From Lonicera japonica (taxonomy: Eukaryota > Streptophyta > Magnoliopsida > Dipsacales > Caprifoliaceae), in contig CM038466.1 in assembly GCA_021464415.1 (NCBI GenBank), positions 31,154,833 to 31,218,832 of the forward strand: a stretch of 64,000 nt of DNA, read 5' to 3'. The position numbers were made by a program, and so were the translations under genes. Below are positions 20,625 to 33,382 of the stretch, one piece after another. Each line of letters begins with the position of its first letter. Position 1 is the stretch's first letter. The notes under the pieces were generated by a model. The model made no database searches, had not been told where the DNA came from, and was given only the letters and a program-made list of their open reading frames with translations.

Positions 20625-23496
20625 TGATAAGCACCCAAAATTGTTATTTTTAATTCCCCAAATGCCGAAATTTAAGTGTCAAAAATTGTATTATGTTATC
20701 TAATGTTGACATTTAGTTGTTTTGCAGGTTCTTGTCTCAATTGATATAATTAAATGCTTAACTTTGTTGAATATGTGAGACAGGACACTTAAAGTTGCTC
20801 GGATAGTTTTTAAAGCATAACTTTTTGCTCGGAACTCTGAATCATGCGTTTCTTGAGCCTAAAATCAATAGAATTTCGAGAGCTACAACTTTCCAGTTCA
20901 ACACTTTTCCAAATTCGGCCATTTTCATATTCGAAATTTCATTACAACATTCCGGCATCAAAAGAAAAAAAGAGAGAAAAATATCCCAAAAGTGTGTGTG
21001 CCCACTCTCATATTTTTTTAATCTCTCAACCCATAACCCAACACTCCACTACCTAGACAATGTCCACATTATTCTCTTACACACCCCACTCTCTAAAAAA
21101 AGCCTATTATTCTCTTACACCCCCTCACTCCATTGTCTACTTTTCATGATTATGTTCTGTAGGGAATTAGGGCAGTAATCATGCATCGCATACACATATT
21201 TACGCACTAATCTTTAAACCCTAGGATCTATGCTGTTCAATAAAATCGACAGAAGACATACCTTATATGCGATTTGGTGTTAATGAAACGAACAGGGTGG
21301 ATCGGATCCTTCTGTTGTTATCGTCCTTAGCGTAGAAACTACGACGCCTCTACGGTATGCACACACAAACGAGGTGAGATCCTTGCTTGGTGTACTAGCG
21401 CCTTCTAGGGTTCTCTCTCTGGCCTCTCTGAGTTTCATTTTCGGCCAAGATGAATAAAGGTTCCCTTTTATAAGAGAACCCTAGTGAGAACCCTAAGCAA
21501 CAAACGAACTGGGCCCAAGTCCAACTTGGCCCGTTTTAATTCGTTTTGATCCAACTCGTTTTGGTGTGCGACCCTGTAGGTTTTACACTCTTTGGCAGTA
21601 TAATTAAAAGCATGTTTTATTATACGAATAGTAAGCGGTCTCTAGTAAAATATTACTATTATCCAAAGGGTATAAAGGTCAAAAACGACACAACCTTAAA
21701 TTGATATTCCACATATTAACTCCTTTTGTCAATCGATATCTAGATTGAACACAAGACTAGGCAAGTGTCATTCTTGTATAGTTCAATCTTTATTTCTTGA
21801 TCTCTAAGTATAATTAATCTAAAACAAATGACATCTCATTTGTGCATGGCCATGCACATATTAATTACACTTATCAATGGGCCCAACGATATCTCTCTCA
21901 ATATACGAGAGTGACAAATCCCATCTTGATCAACCACATACCTCTACATAGTTCATAGTATACTCAGTCATCATCTTTATAATTACTCGATCAAGAGCAA
22001 CGTTTGATAATGCCTGACATGCTAATCCCTATGTTGGTAACCATGGCGATCTCAGGTCTAAGGATAATACGATATCACAAATGGGGAACATCATTGATGA
22101 CATTATGTAACACTCCTCGCAGTGTCCCCAAAGCGGGTCAGTCCAATACTTTGTTCCCTAACAAGTATCAGTATATTCAGCTTGATATTTCCATATCCAT
22201 GACTTGTGGAACATAATCATCAGCTGACCCATACTCTAATCATTATATCAATGTGATCCTAGGTTATTGACATATGATTAGGGACATCTAAATAATATTA
22301 TTATAACATTACTAGCATCCCACAATCAAGTCACGTACTTGATGAACTAGTATTAATATATATTATTTACAAGAGAATATAAAGTATAATAAATAAACTT
22401 TATTAATAACAATAAGCATAAAATATCCAAGTACAAATCATAATCTATGAATAGTCCTAGGACATATCTCTTTCATGTTCCTCTCCCATTTTCACACATA
22501 TATTCATTCATTGTTGTCCAAGAGCAAAACACACCCACGAGAGTTTTGGAAGGAAAGCAAGAGAGCTTGTTCTAGAGAGCTTGTTGTAGAGAGAGAAAAT
22601 ATTTGAGTGCTACATATTTTTGTTGAAGAAGACAATATTGTAGAGTGTTGAGAGAAATTCTTTTACTCACATATTTGGAGATATTTAAGGAGCTATTTTA
22701 TTATTTATTTTGTTCTTCTATCTTTATGGAAGGCTAATCTCCCTTTCAAGGGGAGAGATGAAGCCTCATTTTTATTTGTGATTTAGAGTTTTATAATATT
22801 GCATAAATATACTCATTTGTGATTTTTCTTAAATAAGATCTTTGGATCACTCTACATACCATAGGTGATCCCATTTTGGTTTTTATACTTGACTTAAGAG
22901 ATGAGCTACATACCATAGGATTTTCTTAAGTTCATTTTATTTTCCAAATTTATCTTCTAGTTCTTTAATGTTAATGTAAGTGAGTGACAACCTTGTATTA
23001 TTATTATTTCTAAAAGAAGAAAATATAGATCTTGAAAGGAAAAATCTCTTATAAACAAATAAATTGTCAAATACTATTTGATTAGTTTTTGGGTTCACTC
23101 TACATACCATAGGTAATTCCATTTAATCAAACTAGTATAGAATTTATTTTGGGTATATATGTGCAATAATATATTATTCTAGATCCATTGATAATTTGGT
23201 GGTGAATTCTTAACTCTTGAAATTCCTACACTTTATTTCTCCAAAACAACTTTCTTCACTTTTATTACATTTTATTAGTATTAAAATTGTTCTTAAAAAA
23301 AGTAAGCATTTCTAAAAGATAAAAAAAATGGTTTTTATTCTAAATCTATTATTTTTTCAATTTTGTTTTATTGATTCATAAACAACTCCCGTGGATTTGA
23401 CCCCTTACTACTACTATCTACGTTACTAATATATTTTGTATGTACATAAGGGTTTTTGATCAAGCTATTTTTAGCGACGAATATAGCTTCCTATCA
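20625..23496 (+). mobile_element. Solo LTR (outer), carrying a nested solo LTR
   Basis: Starts tgataagcacccaaaattg and ends atagcttcctatca (TG...CA). It is flanked by the perfect 5-bp duplication ggccc (20620-20624 and 23497-23501). Without the nested LTR and its duplication the unit is about 1.55 kb. Near its end it has cccgtggatttgacccc, a pattern common in U5 of plant Gypsy LTRs. No primer site or gag-pol follows, so it is a solo LTR. Plus orientation and Gypsy affiliation are inferred. Confidence 0.88.
21158..22475 (-). mobile_element. Solo LTR (inner)
   Basis: The 1318-bp unit reads tgtagggaattaggg...gacatatctctttca on plus (TG...CA). It has the 5-bp duplication tgttc (21153-21157 and 22476-22480). 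On the minus strand it begins TGAAAGAGATATGTCC, and a TATAAAAG box lies at 21465-21472, which supports the minus orientation. There is no internal domain. It inserted into the LTR at 20625-23496 and is therefore younger than it. Confidence 0.9.
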
Positions 23497-23501
23497 GGCC
23501 C

Positions 23502-23611
23502 TTCAAAGAATTGATCAAGAGAAAGCTGGTCTTGCAAAAATGCTTGAAGTTTGAAATCCCAGACCCATGATCAATCATGGTACGTATCCAAATCCTCAAG
23601 CAAAACACTTA
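23502..23611. other. Pre-insertion flank, unidentified
   Basis: Short piece between two LTRs. Together with 25053-25100 it forms the older host sequence of both. The motif atgatcaatcat occurs once in this piece and again after the next LTR. One frame reads QRIDQEKAGLAKMLEV before a stop; I cannot assign it. Confidence 0.4.
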
Positions 23612-25052
23612 TGTTGACCTAAAGGTCTTAGTCTTATTTTGATAATAACAATAAATCAGTCATGTGTAATTTAACCTGTCTCTTGATATAAGTTTATAGT
23701 TCTTTTACTTGGAATATCAAGAATAGCATGATTGCTTAAAGGAAGCATGATAAGGATCATCGAAATATTATCCGATCAAATCAACAATGCATTGAATTAG
23801 ACAAGGAAGATCAACCTTATCACTATGCAATTCATGAGATCAAGATCAAGGATTATATGTAAAAGCTTCATGGAAGGATGTGCAAGTGAAGATCAAATTG
23901 AAGAAACAAATCAAAGCATTCAAAGACTCGACTATTCAGTAACTGAGTGAGTGCTTAGGATTAATGTAAAGTTTCTTAAGTGATTATTTATATAACTCAA
24001 AAATGTTTATACATAATTCTTAGATTGATCAAAATTAAGTTTGAATCAAAATTCTTTTAAAACATTATTCTTGCAAAAACCGGTTTTGAAAGAAATTCAT
24101 ATTAAATTAAAATGATCATATTTTGAGTTTTTCCGAAAATAGGTATTTTAGGAACTTATTTTTAAAGTCCCCAAAGCATTAGAATTGATTTTGGAGCCTA
24201 TATGCAAAAGTGCAAAAAATTGGATTTTTGGCCTTTTGGCCTGATGGACAAGGTCCATCAGTCGACTGATGGCTTATGCTTAGTTGATTAAGGCCCACAC
24301 AGTTGAACACTTATACAAATGGCTATATCATCTTTGGAACTATATATACACTATCTAAGACACATTTTGGCAAGCTTGAACACTTATACAAACTCATATT
24401 TTATCTATTCAAAGTCAAGCTTTTGTATTGATCATAATTATTCATCTTTGAGCTATCCATTTAATCAATCAATATAACTTTAATGTGGGCTTCAAATTGT
24501 ATCTATCAAACACTTGAGAGTTATTATTCATTGGTGTGAATCACCAAACAAGTTATATTCATTTGTGATAGGTAAATCTCATATGATAACAAGAAGGTTA
24601 ATTCTTGTTTAGTGATTGTGAGAGGTAAATCTCACAAGTTAGCAAGAGGTATATCTTGTGTAAATATTGTGGTAAAGCAATATTTGTAAGAGTGTGTGAG
24701 ACAACAACACTTGTAAAGGTTTTATATTCACCCGGAAAAAGATTGGATTTAGTGAAAATTCTCGGGGGACTAACTGAGCGCGGACGTATGGTCTAACAAA
24801 CCGAACTGTATGGACAAAACTTCTTGGTCTTCAATTGGTTTAATATTTATAACTCAAAGCTCTTTACTTTATTGCTATATCATTGCTTGTGTTTTGTTTG
24901 CTCTTGAGTTTGCTTGTTCGAATTACCATTTCCTTGATATAGTTGTTTAGCTAGTTAAATTACTTAAACATTTTCGAAAAGTTTTTAATTTCGCATTTAG
25001 TTTCGTTAACCCTATTCAACCCCCTCCCTCTAGGGTTGATTTCCGACTAACA
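23612..25052 (+). mobile_element. SIRE-type solo LTR
   Basis: Homologous along its length to the reverse complement of the LTRs at 33641-35204 and 41934-43486. It starts tgttgacctaaaggtctta and ends ccgactaaca, with shared landmarks ttattttgataataaca and caaccccctccctctaggg. Flanks are actta (23607-23611) and acttc (25053-25057), a 4-of-5 target duplication. No internal region follows, so this is a solo LTR in plus orientation. Confidence 0.88.
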
Positions 25053-27666
25053 ACTTCCATGATCAATCATAGGGAGGCCATGATCCATCATGACCCTGGC
25101 AATTTGGCCCTATCACACCCCAAATGGGTTCTTTTTGTAGTTTAATTTATTTTATATATTTTTCCAAGGTCGAATCACATAGAAGGTAAGGAATTTATTT
25201 CTTCTAGGTATTTTTCTCAAGGGGAAGAAGGGAAAATAAAATAAAAGATGATAGAATTGGGAAAATAAGGAACGAAAATGAAACTAAATTAAACTACTAA
25301 TTAACTCAACTAAAACTAAAGGCAAAATCTAGTCCTAGGGTGCACAAATAAAGGGAATCTACAAGCGCAAGTTCTCAACCTAAAAAACTTCCTAAATGCA
25401 CTAGAGGAATATGCAAATGAACTAAAAATAAATAAATTAAATAAAAACAGCTCACTAATTAAATAAATCAAAATATTAGATGAACTTAACTCAACGAGAA
25501 ACAAATGTTAAGGGTATCCGTAGTTAGGGAGTCCGAAACTAATCCAATCGGGTAATCCAAGTCTAAGTTTAAACAAGATTTTTCTTTAATATTTAACTCC
25601 TAAAACTTCCAAACATCCAATTATATTGCTACTACAAGTATATCATAGCCCATGTGTGACAAAGACTATATATACTAGCTTTGAGCAATAAAATTCGACA
25701 GTTAACCTTTTTAACTTTGAAAAAGTGTAATTTAGGACATAGTATTGCTAAAGCATAACAAAAACAATCCAAGTTAATTAAACTTCTCAAAAATTAGTAT
25801 CTAAATACTCTTATAAGGTTTGAATATGTTTAAAAGTGATTCGAATCAAATCCGTCTTAAAAAGAATGCCGAAAGTCAAAACTGGCACTTTTTCGGTACT
25901 TACATGAATAAATACCAAAATAGCGCCAAATCATCCAATTCACTTAAGAAACTAACTCAAATAATTAGAGGATAAATATCATCCTCAAATTAGCCACGTT
26001 AGGGTTTTGGTGCAAAAATCCATAAATCGACGTTTTACGGTTCTTAATCAAATAGAATTTTCGAGCTAACTAATGGAAACATGTTTTTAAGTCATGAAAA
26101 TATAAGAAAATAATCATACATTCAGTAGGTAATCTATAACCAATAGAAAAATCATATTCAAATATAAATTGAATAACATTCAAAGAATAATTACGCATCT
26201 TTCACTATGGACCCCTTACAAGCGATTTACCTAGACATATTCAAATTAAACATGAAAATAAGTTTATAAATCATGAAAAACATAATACAAGTACCTAATA
26301 AAGTAGAAAATTATGTTTGAAAACTTTTGGATTTGGAATTTCTCAATTCCGATTTAAAATGAATATTTTACACTTAAAACGGTAAACAAACTCAAAACGG
26401 ATATAAACTAAAGAAATTCGACTAAAACCCTAAAAATTCTGAAAAAACAGATTAATAATATGAAAAATTAACTACATATGAATAGCATTAAAAATGATAA
26501 AATATTTGAATATAAAGCGAGAATCATGCATAAAACAACGTAAAACTAAAAAACTGACAAAACAGATCTATAAACCCTAGAACCAGCCACAAAAATGAGG
26601 GTTTAAGGTCGATTCCAAAATATGTATGATCTAAATAAACTAATCTATGAATATCAAATCAAATGAACAATCAAAAACAATTAAATTAAAAGAAAAAGGA
26701 AAACTAGGGTTTACCCGGTACACGATTGAGACTTGAATTAAAAACTAAATTGAACGATGGATTAATGTTGAATATAATGATGTTCCAGACTTCAAATATA
26801 ATAAATAAAATAAACCTAACAATTTTTTTGAAGAAAGAAAAGAAAAATCACTCAAATTCGATCGTCACATGCAGCGCAAAAGCTCCTAAAAACTTTAAGG
26901 TGCTCTCTGCCCCTCTGCTAATCAATTCTAAATTGTTGCATACTATAAAATATGAGATATATAACCTTTTACATAGTACATAAGTGTCTCAAGTCATGAT
27001 TTTAGTAATCCTTGAAGAAACTGGCCGAAACACGGCTTAAAATTTTATTTTGGCCCAAGATTAGGCCCATTTTCTTTATGATGCATTCTTCTCTTGCTCA
27101 TAACTTTTTTCTCCGAACTCTGATTGATGCAACATTTTCACCTAAGTGTAGGTAATTCAAATCTCTACAACTTTTATTTCTGGAGATTTCTCAAATTCTC
27201 AATGGAGAAAAACTTTAATTAGCTATAATTTTGGGCCTCTTACGGCAGTTCTTGGTTTTCTTCAGAAACTTCATGAATCGATTCAATTAAGCTTATTTCC
27301 TCTTAGAATCACTCTTGGACACTTGCATTCACTTCATTCATGCTTGGGGACTTGATTTTCTCTTTCTTGCTAACACTTTAAGAGTAGTTTGCGGAGTTTT
27401 CCTCGCCTCAGGTGTTGGGATGGATACTGACTTTTTTTTGGGCCTTCTTCTTGCACTTTTCTGCTTTCAACCTTCTATCTTGCATACAACCTCAGTTTCT
27501 TAACCACTTTAGGCCTGCAAAATGGCTTAGTAACACAGAAATACAATGCAATGCCTTATTTTCATGCTTAAATTGATTTTACATGCAATTTTTGGTTTTA
27601 AATAGTAGTTAGAAGCTAATTGAGGCTTGCTTAACGGATTAGAAATACAATTTCTGGGCTCAATCA
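25053..27666 (-). mobile_element. LTR-like block upstream of the CACTA transposase
   Basis: About 2.6 kb of non-coding DNA ends sharply at 27666 (gggctcaatca), where the TNP2 frame begins. In minus sense it would start TGATTGAGCCC, like the TGATAA starts of the LTRs at 14584-16317 and 20625-23496. Near its other end it carries the shared ggtcgaatcacatagaagg signature (around 25170). The left border near 25083-25105 is unclear, and no target duplication was found. Probably another LTR of that group, possibly truncated. Confidence 0.5.
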
Positions 27667-30430
27667 GTTTGGGTCACGAGGTCATTCACGCATGCTACTA
27701 TGGTTGCGACTTGTTTTACAAAGAATATCCAAAGCTGCAACAATGTCCCGTTTGCAACGAGTCAAGATAGGATATATAGAAAGGTAAGAAGGTTCCCAAT
27801 AAGGTGGTTCGTTACTTTCCTCTAAAGCTGAGGCTGCAGCGTCTATACATGTATCCACACACTGCAAAGGAAATACGGTGGCACGGGGAAATGACGGTAG
27901 ATTCGGAGTATCTGGGACACCCCGCGGATGCGGAAGCATGGCAACATTTTGATAGGTCACAACCTGATTTTACTTTCAAAATTATAAATGTGCGCCTCGG
28001 TCTCGCAACAGACAGGTTCAGCCCTTTAGGACCAGGGGCTTCTCCCTATAGCACTTGGCTTGTTGTCGTGCTTCCATACAATTTTCTACCTTTAATGTGT
28101 ATGAAGAAAGTGCCTCAATGTGTTTATGAGATCGATTATCGATGAGTTAATGGAGTTGTGGGATGCGAGAGTTTGGACTTAGGATCGATACTTAAATTAG
28201 TCTTTCTAGATGAGAGCAGCAGTGATCTGGATGATTAGCGAATTTCCAGGATTGGGGATGTTGGGAGGCATTTAGACCAAATGGTACAAGGCATGCTCAC
28301 TATGTTTTGACGATATTGATTTAGTCCGTAGTGATTCTAGAATGTTGTACCTGGGCACACGAAGATGGTTATGTGAGGATCACTCGTACCGAAAAGATAA
28401 AAAGTTTAACAGGAAAAAAAGCACAAACTTGCCCAGAGAAATTTGTCTGCGATGGAAATTTACGAAGCTACCATTTCTCATGAACATCAATACAATGTAA
28501 TGAGTTTGCATCCAGGGTTCAAGCATGATTTGAGTAAAGATAAACTGTGTTGGACTCACGAAAATGAGAGCTTCCTTACTAGAAAAAAACGAGGATCATA
28601 CTACCTTCGATGTCATGCACATCGAAAAGAATGTGTGAGATAATGTCTTCAGAAATGTTCTAGGTCTTGGAAGAAAGACTAAGGACTATCAAAAGCTCGC
28701 TCCATTTTAGGAAATATGGGTATACGCAAGAAACTCTGGGCAACAAAAGGTTCCGGGTCCTCAAGCAAACCAACGCTCCCTCTAGTATACACAGTCCCCC
28801 ATGAGTATCGGAGCGATGTATTCGAATGGGCTGCCAACGTCAATTACCAGAGAAGTTATGTTGGAAGCATAAAGAATAAGGTCAATTTGGTCAATAAAAA
28901 TTTTTATGGATTAAAGGCTCACGACTGCCACATACTACTTTAACATTTTCTGTCAGTGGTTATCCTACCATATTTGAAGAAATCGGTCGTTAATCTGCTG
29001 GTCAAGCTATCCAGATTCTTTCAGATGTTGTGTACTCGAGAGTTGAAGAAATCAGACGTTCAGAAAATGCAGCAAAATATCGTCATGATTCTCTACAAAC
29101 TAGAGCTCATTTTCCCCCAGCTTTCTTTACCATAATGGTCCATCTCTGCATCCACCTTCCAAAGCAAGTCATGCTTACCAGTCCTGTACATTTTACGTGG
29201 ATGTTTCCCATAGAGAGGTACATCTAACTAAGCTTTGGTTTTTCACGATACTATGTAATTGTCTATATTTTGTACTAACTATGTAATTTTGCAGGCAACT
29301 CGGGAGTATAAGAACTTTGTAAGCAACCGACGTTATTCGAAGAGGTGTATCACTAAACAGTACGTTATGCATGAGTGTGTGACGTATATCAAATTATATA
29401 TGGCTAACGCCCACGAGATGAAGTCATCCTCGTGCACCTAAGTGGAACATATCTGTTGTCTCCAAACTTGTGACTACCAAAGGTTACCTCCAAAATTACA
29501 AGCTAGGTAGACAATAACTTGCAACGGCTCACTAGTGTGTCATGGACAATTGTTAGGAAGCAGAATCGTTCATTGCAGGTCACCGAGATAAATTGAACAA
29601 ATTAGATCCACAAGCGACTGAAGAACATCATATTGCAAGCTTTATTGCACATTTCCGTCATTGGGTAGGAACTCACCCTTAATTTACTTGTATTTACTGC
29701 ATATATTTCATCCATATTTTAAAGATATTTCTATATTATTATGCAGATGACTGATCTTCAAGTTAAGGGGACTGGAGATCCTGTCATATGAGCCTCAGGG
29801 TTACTACGTTTACTCACAATGTGACGTAAATGGAATCAGCTTCGTTGCATGGCAACGAGACCAAAACCAGAGGACCGAGAATAACGGAGTTATGGTAAAG
29901 GCGGATGGCATCCCCTACTATAGGATTCTTGAGGCAATTGTCAAACTTAAGTACATAAAAAGCATGTCCATTGTGTTATTTAAATGTAAATAGTACAACA
30001 CTGACCCTACAAAATCGGATAGCACAAAGATAGATCGTGGTCTTCTATCGATGAACACTTGAACCAGTTGGTACGAAGACAGTCCATTTATTCTTGCCAA
30101 GATAGCAATACAAGTGTTTTACATAAATGATCCGTTTGCTACTCCAAGTTGGAAAGTAGTTAATGTTATGTCCCATAGAGGTACGTACAGTGAGATCGCA
30201 CTTGCAAGGGACAAAACCTCCACTATACAGTACGAAGTAGATGAACTCTATCAAGAGCCTCACACGACTTACTTTTTTATATCCGATTTTACCATCGATT
30301 TTGGTGATATACTACAAGGGGATGCTCTCAATTATAACAATGATGATGATGAGGACGATGACAATGCCAAAGGCTTTAACAATGACATCATCATATTTTC
30401 AGGTGATGAGGACGATTTCTAAGGGTTTGA
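27667..30430 (+). pseudogene. CACTA TNP2-type transposase, degenerate
   Basis: Consecutive plus-strand stretches follow the order of En/Spm TNP2 transposases. First is a zinc-binding start (IHACYYGCDLFYKEY, QCPVCNESR), then WHGEMTVDSEYLGHPADAEA, FKIINVRLGLATDRFSPLGP and YSTWLVVVLPYNFLPLMCMK, the Transposase_21 signature. Next are FPGLGMLGG and RRWLCEDHSYRKD, then KSHDCHxLL-like LKAHDCHILL. A DUF4218 segment follows (FPPAFFTIMVHLCIHLPKQV, MFPIER), then an intron ending at about 29295, and DUF4216 (ADGIPYYRILEAIVKLKYI, DPTKSDSTKIDRGLLS, VFYINDPFATPSWKVVNVM). It ends in an acidic tail at 30422. Many frameshifts and stops make it inactive. The N-terminus is missing, cut by the LTR-like block. Confidence 0.93.
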
Positions 30431-31349
30431 CGATGACGATGACAATGGTGATGATGATAACGATAATGATTGATGTCTTCCGATTGTAATTCAATATAAT
30501 GTAATTTCTTAATGTAATATTAAATAAAACAATATAAGTGTATAACTCCATATACTTTTATATCAGTATTAGTATTTTAAATAAATTTAAATTCTACTTT
30601 ATTTAGTTTAAATAACTATATAAGTTAGAATTTGTGTTTAATTAGGTGTTTTTCAAAACTCACCGCAAAAGTATGTATATTTAGTAGACCATATTATTTA
30701 TATGAATGTTATATTATTTTGTGGTATTGTACATAATAATCCACATACGTTTAATATAATTAACTATCTACCATTTCTAAAAAAATATTAAAAAAATATT
30801 AATCTTGTATATATCTGATCAATTTTTATCATGTATCTATAACATTTTTCTATAGTTGACTGAAATAATAATAATAATAATAATAATAATATGTTAATTA
30901 AAATAAACTATTTAAATTCGTAAAAGATTAAATAAAAATATATATCTTTTTATATTTCTAAACTAAAGAAAGAATTAGGTTGGACTTGGATTTGAATCAA
31001 ATAAATTGTGCAAATTAGACTAAAAACCACATAATATCACTTTTTTTTATTAGTATTGTAGTACCGGGCTCTAAATGGTGAACCTTAGTAATTATATATA
31101 CACATACATATTCACGGTCATACTTTAGAAATATCTTCATTTTTTTTAACTAAAGAATATACATCCCTTTTAATTTTGAGAGGGTAAATAATTGATTTTT
31201 TTTAATAAAATTCACTATAGATGATCTACTTGATGAGTAGATCAACGTCACAATTTTTTTTATCAAAAAATCTTTTTAATCTAAGAAATATAATTCTTTA
31301 TCTCCTTGTACATTTCGAATTAAAAAATAATTACCTCTTATTATATATA
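30431..31349. other. AT-rich CACTA interior, no gene
   Basis: Sequence between the transposase end and the Helitron. It contains an AAT trinucleotide run near 30866-30891 and nothing else recognisable. By position it is the start of the spacer between the two CACTA genes. Confidence 0.6.
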
Positions 31350-31653
31350 TCTATATAATAAGAGATGAAGGTTTTTGAATCTAAAAATATGTGTGTCTTG
31401 TAAAAAAATGTGTGGCTATAGTTGCACCTCAAAAAAATAAATGGCCCAGATCACTTCTCTTACTCTTTTGTTCCCGCTTCTCTCTCCTTCTCATTTGATA
31501 ATCTATATAATAAGAGAGGAAGGTTTTTGAATCTAAAAATATACATGTCTTGTAAAAAATGTGTGGCTATAATTCCACCTCAAAAAAAAAAATGGCCCAG
31601 ATCACTTCTCTTACTCTCTTGTTCCTGCTTCTCTCTCCTGCTCTTTTGATAAA
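31350..31653 (+). repeat. Tandem duplication of the Helitron 5' end
   Basis: Two near-identical units of 152 bp, 31350-31501 and 31502-31653. Each begins TCTATATAATAAGAGA and runs through tggcccagatcacttctctt to ttgataa. The Helitron therefore has two potential 5' termini in tandem. Confidence 0.92.
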
Positions 31654-31670
31654 ATTGAAACAAACTCCTT

Positions 31671-31883
31671 CCCACATAAAACACTCCCCCTCTCACCTCC
31701 TCTCTCAAAAACTTTAGCTTGCTCTTTTTCTTTGTGATTGTGGAACAGAATCGCCGCAGATCACGCCCACATAAAACACTCCCTCTCGCCTCCTCTCTAA
31801 AAAACTTTAGCCTGCTCTTTCTCATTGCGATCGTGGAACAAAATTGCCGCGGATCTCGCCGGAGCCTCAGTTACTTTCTAATC
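31671..31883 (+). other. Captured leader exon with internal duplication
   Basis: Two 95-bp repeats (31671-31765, 31766-about 31858) both begin cccacataaaacactcc and include aactttag...gtggaacaga/aaat and cgccgc. They run into ggagcctcagttactttctaatcag|gtattttt, a good splice donor at 31884. This looks like a pyrimidine-rich 5' untranslated exon of a gene taken up by the Helitron. The source gene is unknown. Confidence 0.5.
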
Positions 31884-32929
31884 AGGTATTTTTGCTCTCT
31901 CCTTTCCTTTTATTTCTGTCAACCATCACCTTCAAATTTAGGGTTTCATTTAGGGCTTTCTTTGATTTTTATTTTTTTTATGTGTTTTGGGGATTTTTGG
32001 CATTTTAGGTTTTGAGAAATCATGGATATTTGTTTTAATATTTTTAGGATTTTTTGCATTTAGGGTTTAAGAAATCATAGGTGTAAAATTTTTGTGGGTA
32101 TTTTAGTGCTTTTTAGAGCAAAATCCTAAAGGAAAGGGTTTTGAGAAATCACTGGATATTTTAGTGTATTTAGGAATTTTTATGTGAGATTTTTTGTGGA
32201 TATAAATAATCCCGATTCTTTCATTATAAACTGCTTTTCTTCTATATTTTATCGCTTGATTTGAATGTGGGGAATTTTTTATGTCTTTTGATTCGTGTTT
32301 GGTTAATGTGACCTTATGGATAAAAATATCGCTTTGTGTTTCGTTTGGTTATTGGGTTTTATAGGGTATCCATGTGTATTTTTGGATAATGGGGCTTTTC
32401 ATTTTGTTGGTTTAGTTATATTTAGTTGATTTGAACTGTGGGTCAGTTTGGTAAATATACAATTACGTAACCCTGTTTGCATTCACATTTTTTAACCAAC
32501 TTTACCCTTTAGTTTTTATGACTGTGGGGATGATTGAAGTAATTTTTCTAAAGGGAAGTGCAAAAGGGCAGATAAATTCAAGTAGATTATTTTTTGCCAT
32601 TTGGTTTTGATAAGACTAATCCAAATACAATTCTTAATTTATTTTAGTTTATGTATTAATAATAGTTGGCTAGATTTTTCAAATAATATATTTAAAAATT
32701 ACGTATTAGAGGAATTTTTTAGTTTATTAAATATATTGAACAATGTATACTAGCAAGTTGATTCAATCCGAATTATAGCAGTACCCTATATATGAGACTT
32801 ATTCAACTCTGCATATGTAGGCGCATTAATAGATATGTTGAGGTTGAGTAATGCAAAATGCCAAAAAATCATCAATTTCATTGATATGGCAATTTCGCAG
32901 GAAATAATATGTCATTGCATTGGTATTTA

Positions 32930-33220
32930 ATTACAAGTTTCATATTGGGATTATCGGTGGGTTCAACTAGGTATTCCCCACGTCGAATCCTACCAGTTTC
33001 AAAAACCTATGATGGCTAGCGGTTTACTTTCCTGCAAGTAGATATTAGTCGAGGAGCACGAAAGTTGGTCCGGACAATCTGGAACTTAAATAAAACAATA
33101 AAAAAATTGAGGTACTCATTTAATATGCAAATAGTATTCAGTCCAAATGGAAAGGAATACAAAGGCTTCCATCTCCCATTAAGATTGAAGGACATGTGGA
33201 GAGCCCTAAGTATTACATAG
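32930..33220 (+). pseudogene. Captured protein-coding exon, unidentified
   Basis: A frame ending at TAG (33218-33220) is open back to 33020, with a single in-frame TAG at 33017-33019. It continues open further upstream (RYSPRRILPVSKTYDG). It reads RFTFLQVDISRGARKLVRTI, then KKLRYSFNMQIVFSPNGKE and YKGFHLPLRLKDMWRAL. Residue composition (charged, aromatic and Gly/Pro mix) is that of a folded protein, unlike the surrounding AT-rich noise. I do not recognise the family. The likeliest reading is a host gene fragment carried by the Helitron, disabled by one stop. No start codon or exon borders can be set with confidence. Confidence 0.5.
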
Positions 33221-33382
33221 AGTGCTATAGATAAGATACATATATAAAGACATGTGGAATATGCTTTCGGTGCGTAATTTATTTATTTTTCTTTGCACTA
33301 TTTTTTTTGTGTTGTATGTTCTAAATATATTTGGTACTTTTCCTTCCTAACATGGGCCTAAGGTTAGTAATTATTTTGATTT

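Noticed and set aside
25083..27666. Precise LTR call with target duplication
   Set aside because: The right end is sharp where the TNP2 frame starts, but no matching 5-bp repeat was found at any candidate left end; kept only as LTR-like.
27682..27960. Minus-strand open frame over the transposase start
   Set aside because: Shadow of the plus-strand TNP2 frame, which has clear family motifs.
30241..30489. Methionine/threonine-rich open frame
   Set aside because: Alternate frame of the acidic GAT-repeat tail of the TNP2 remnant.
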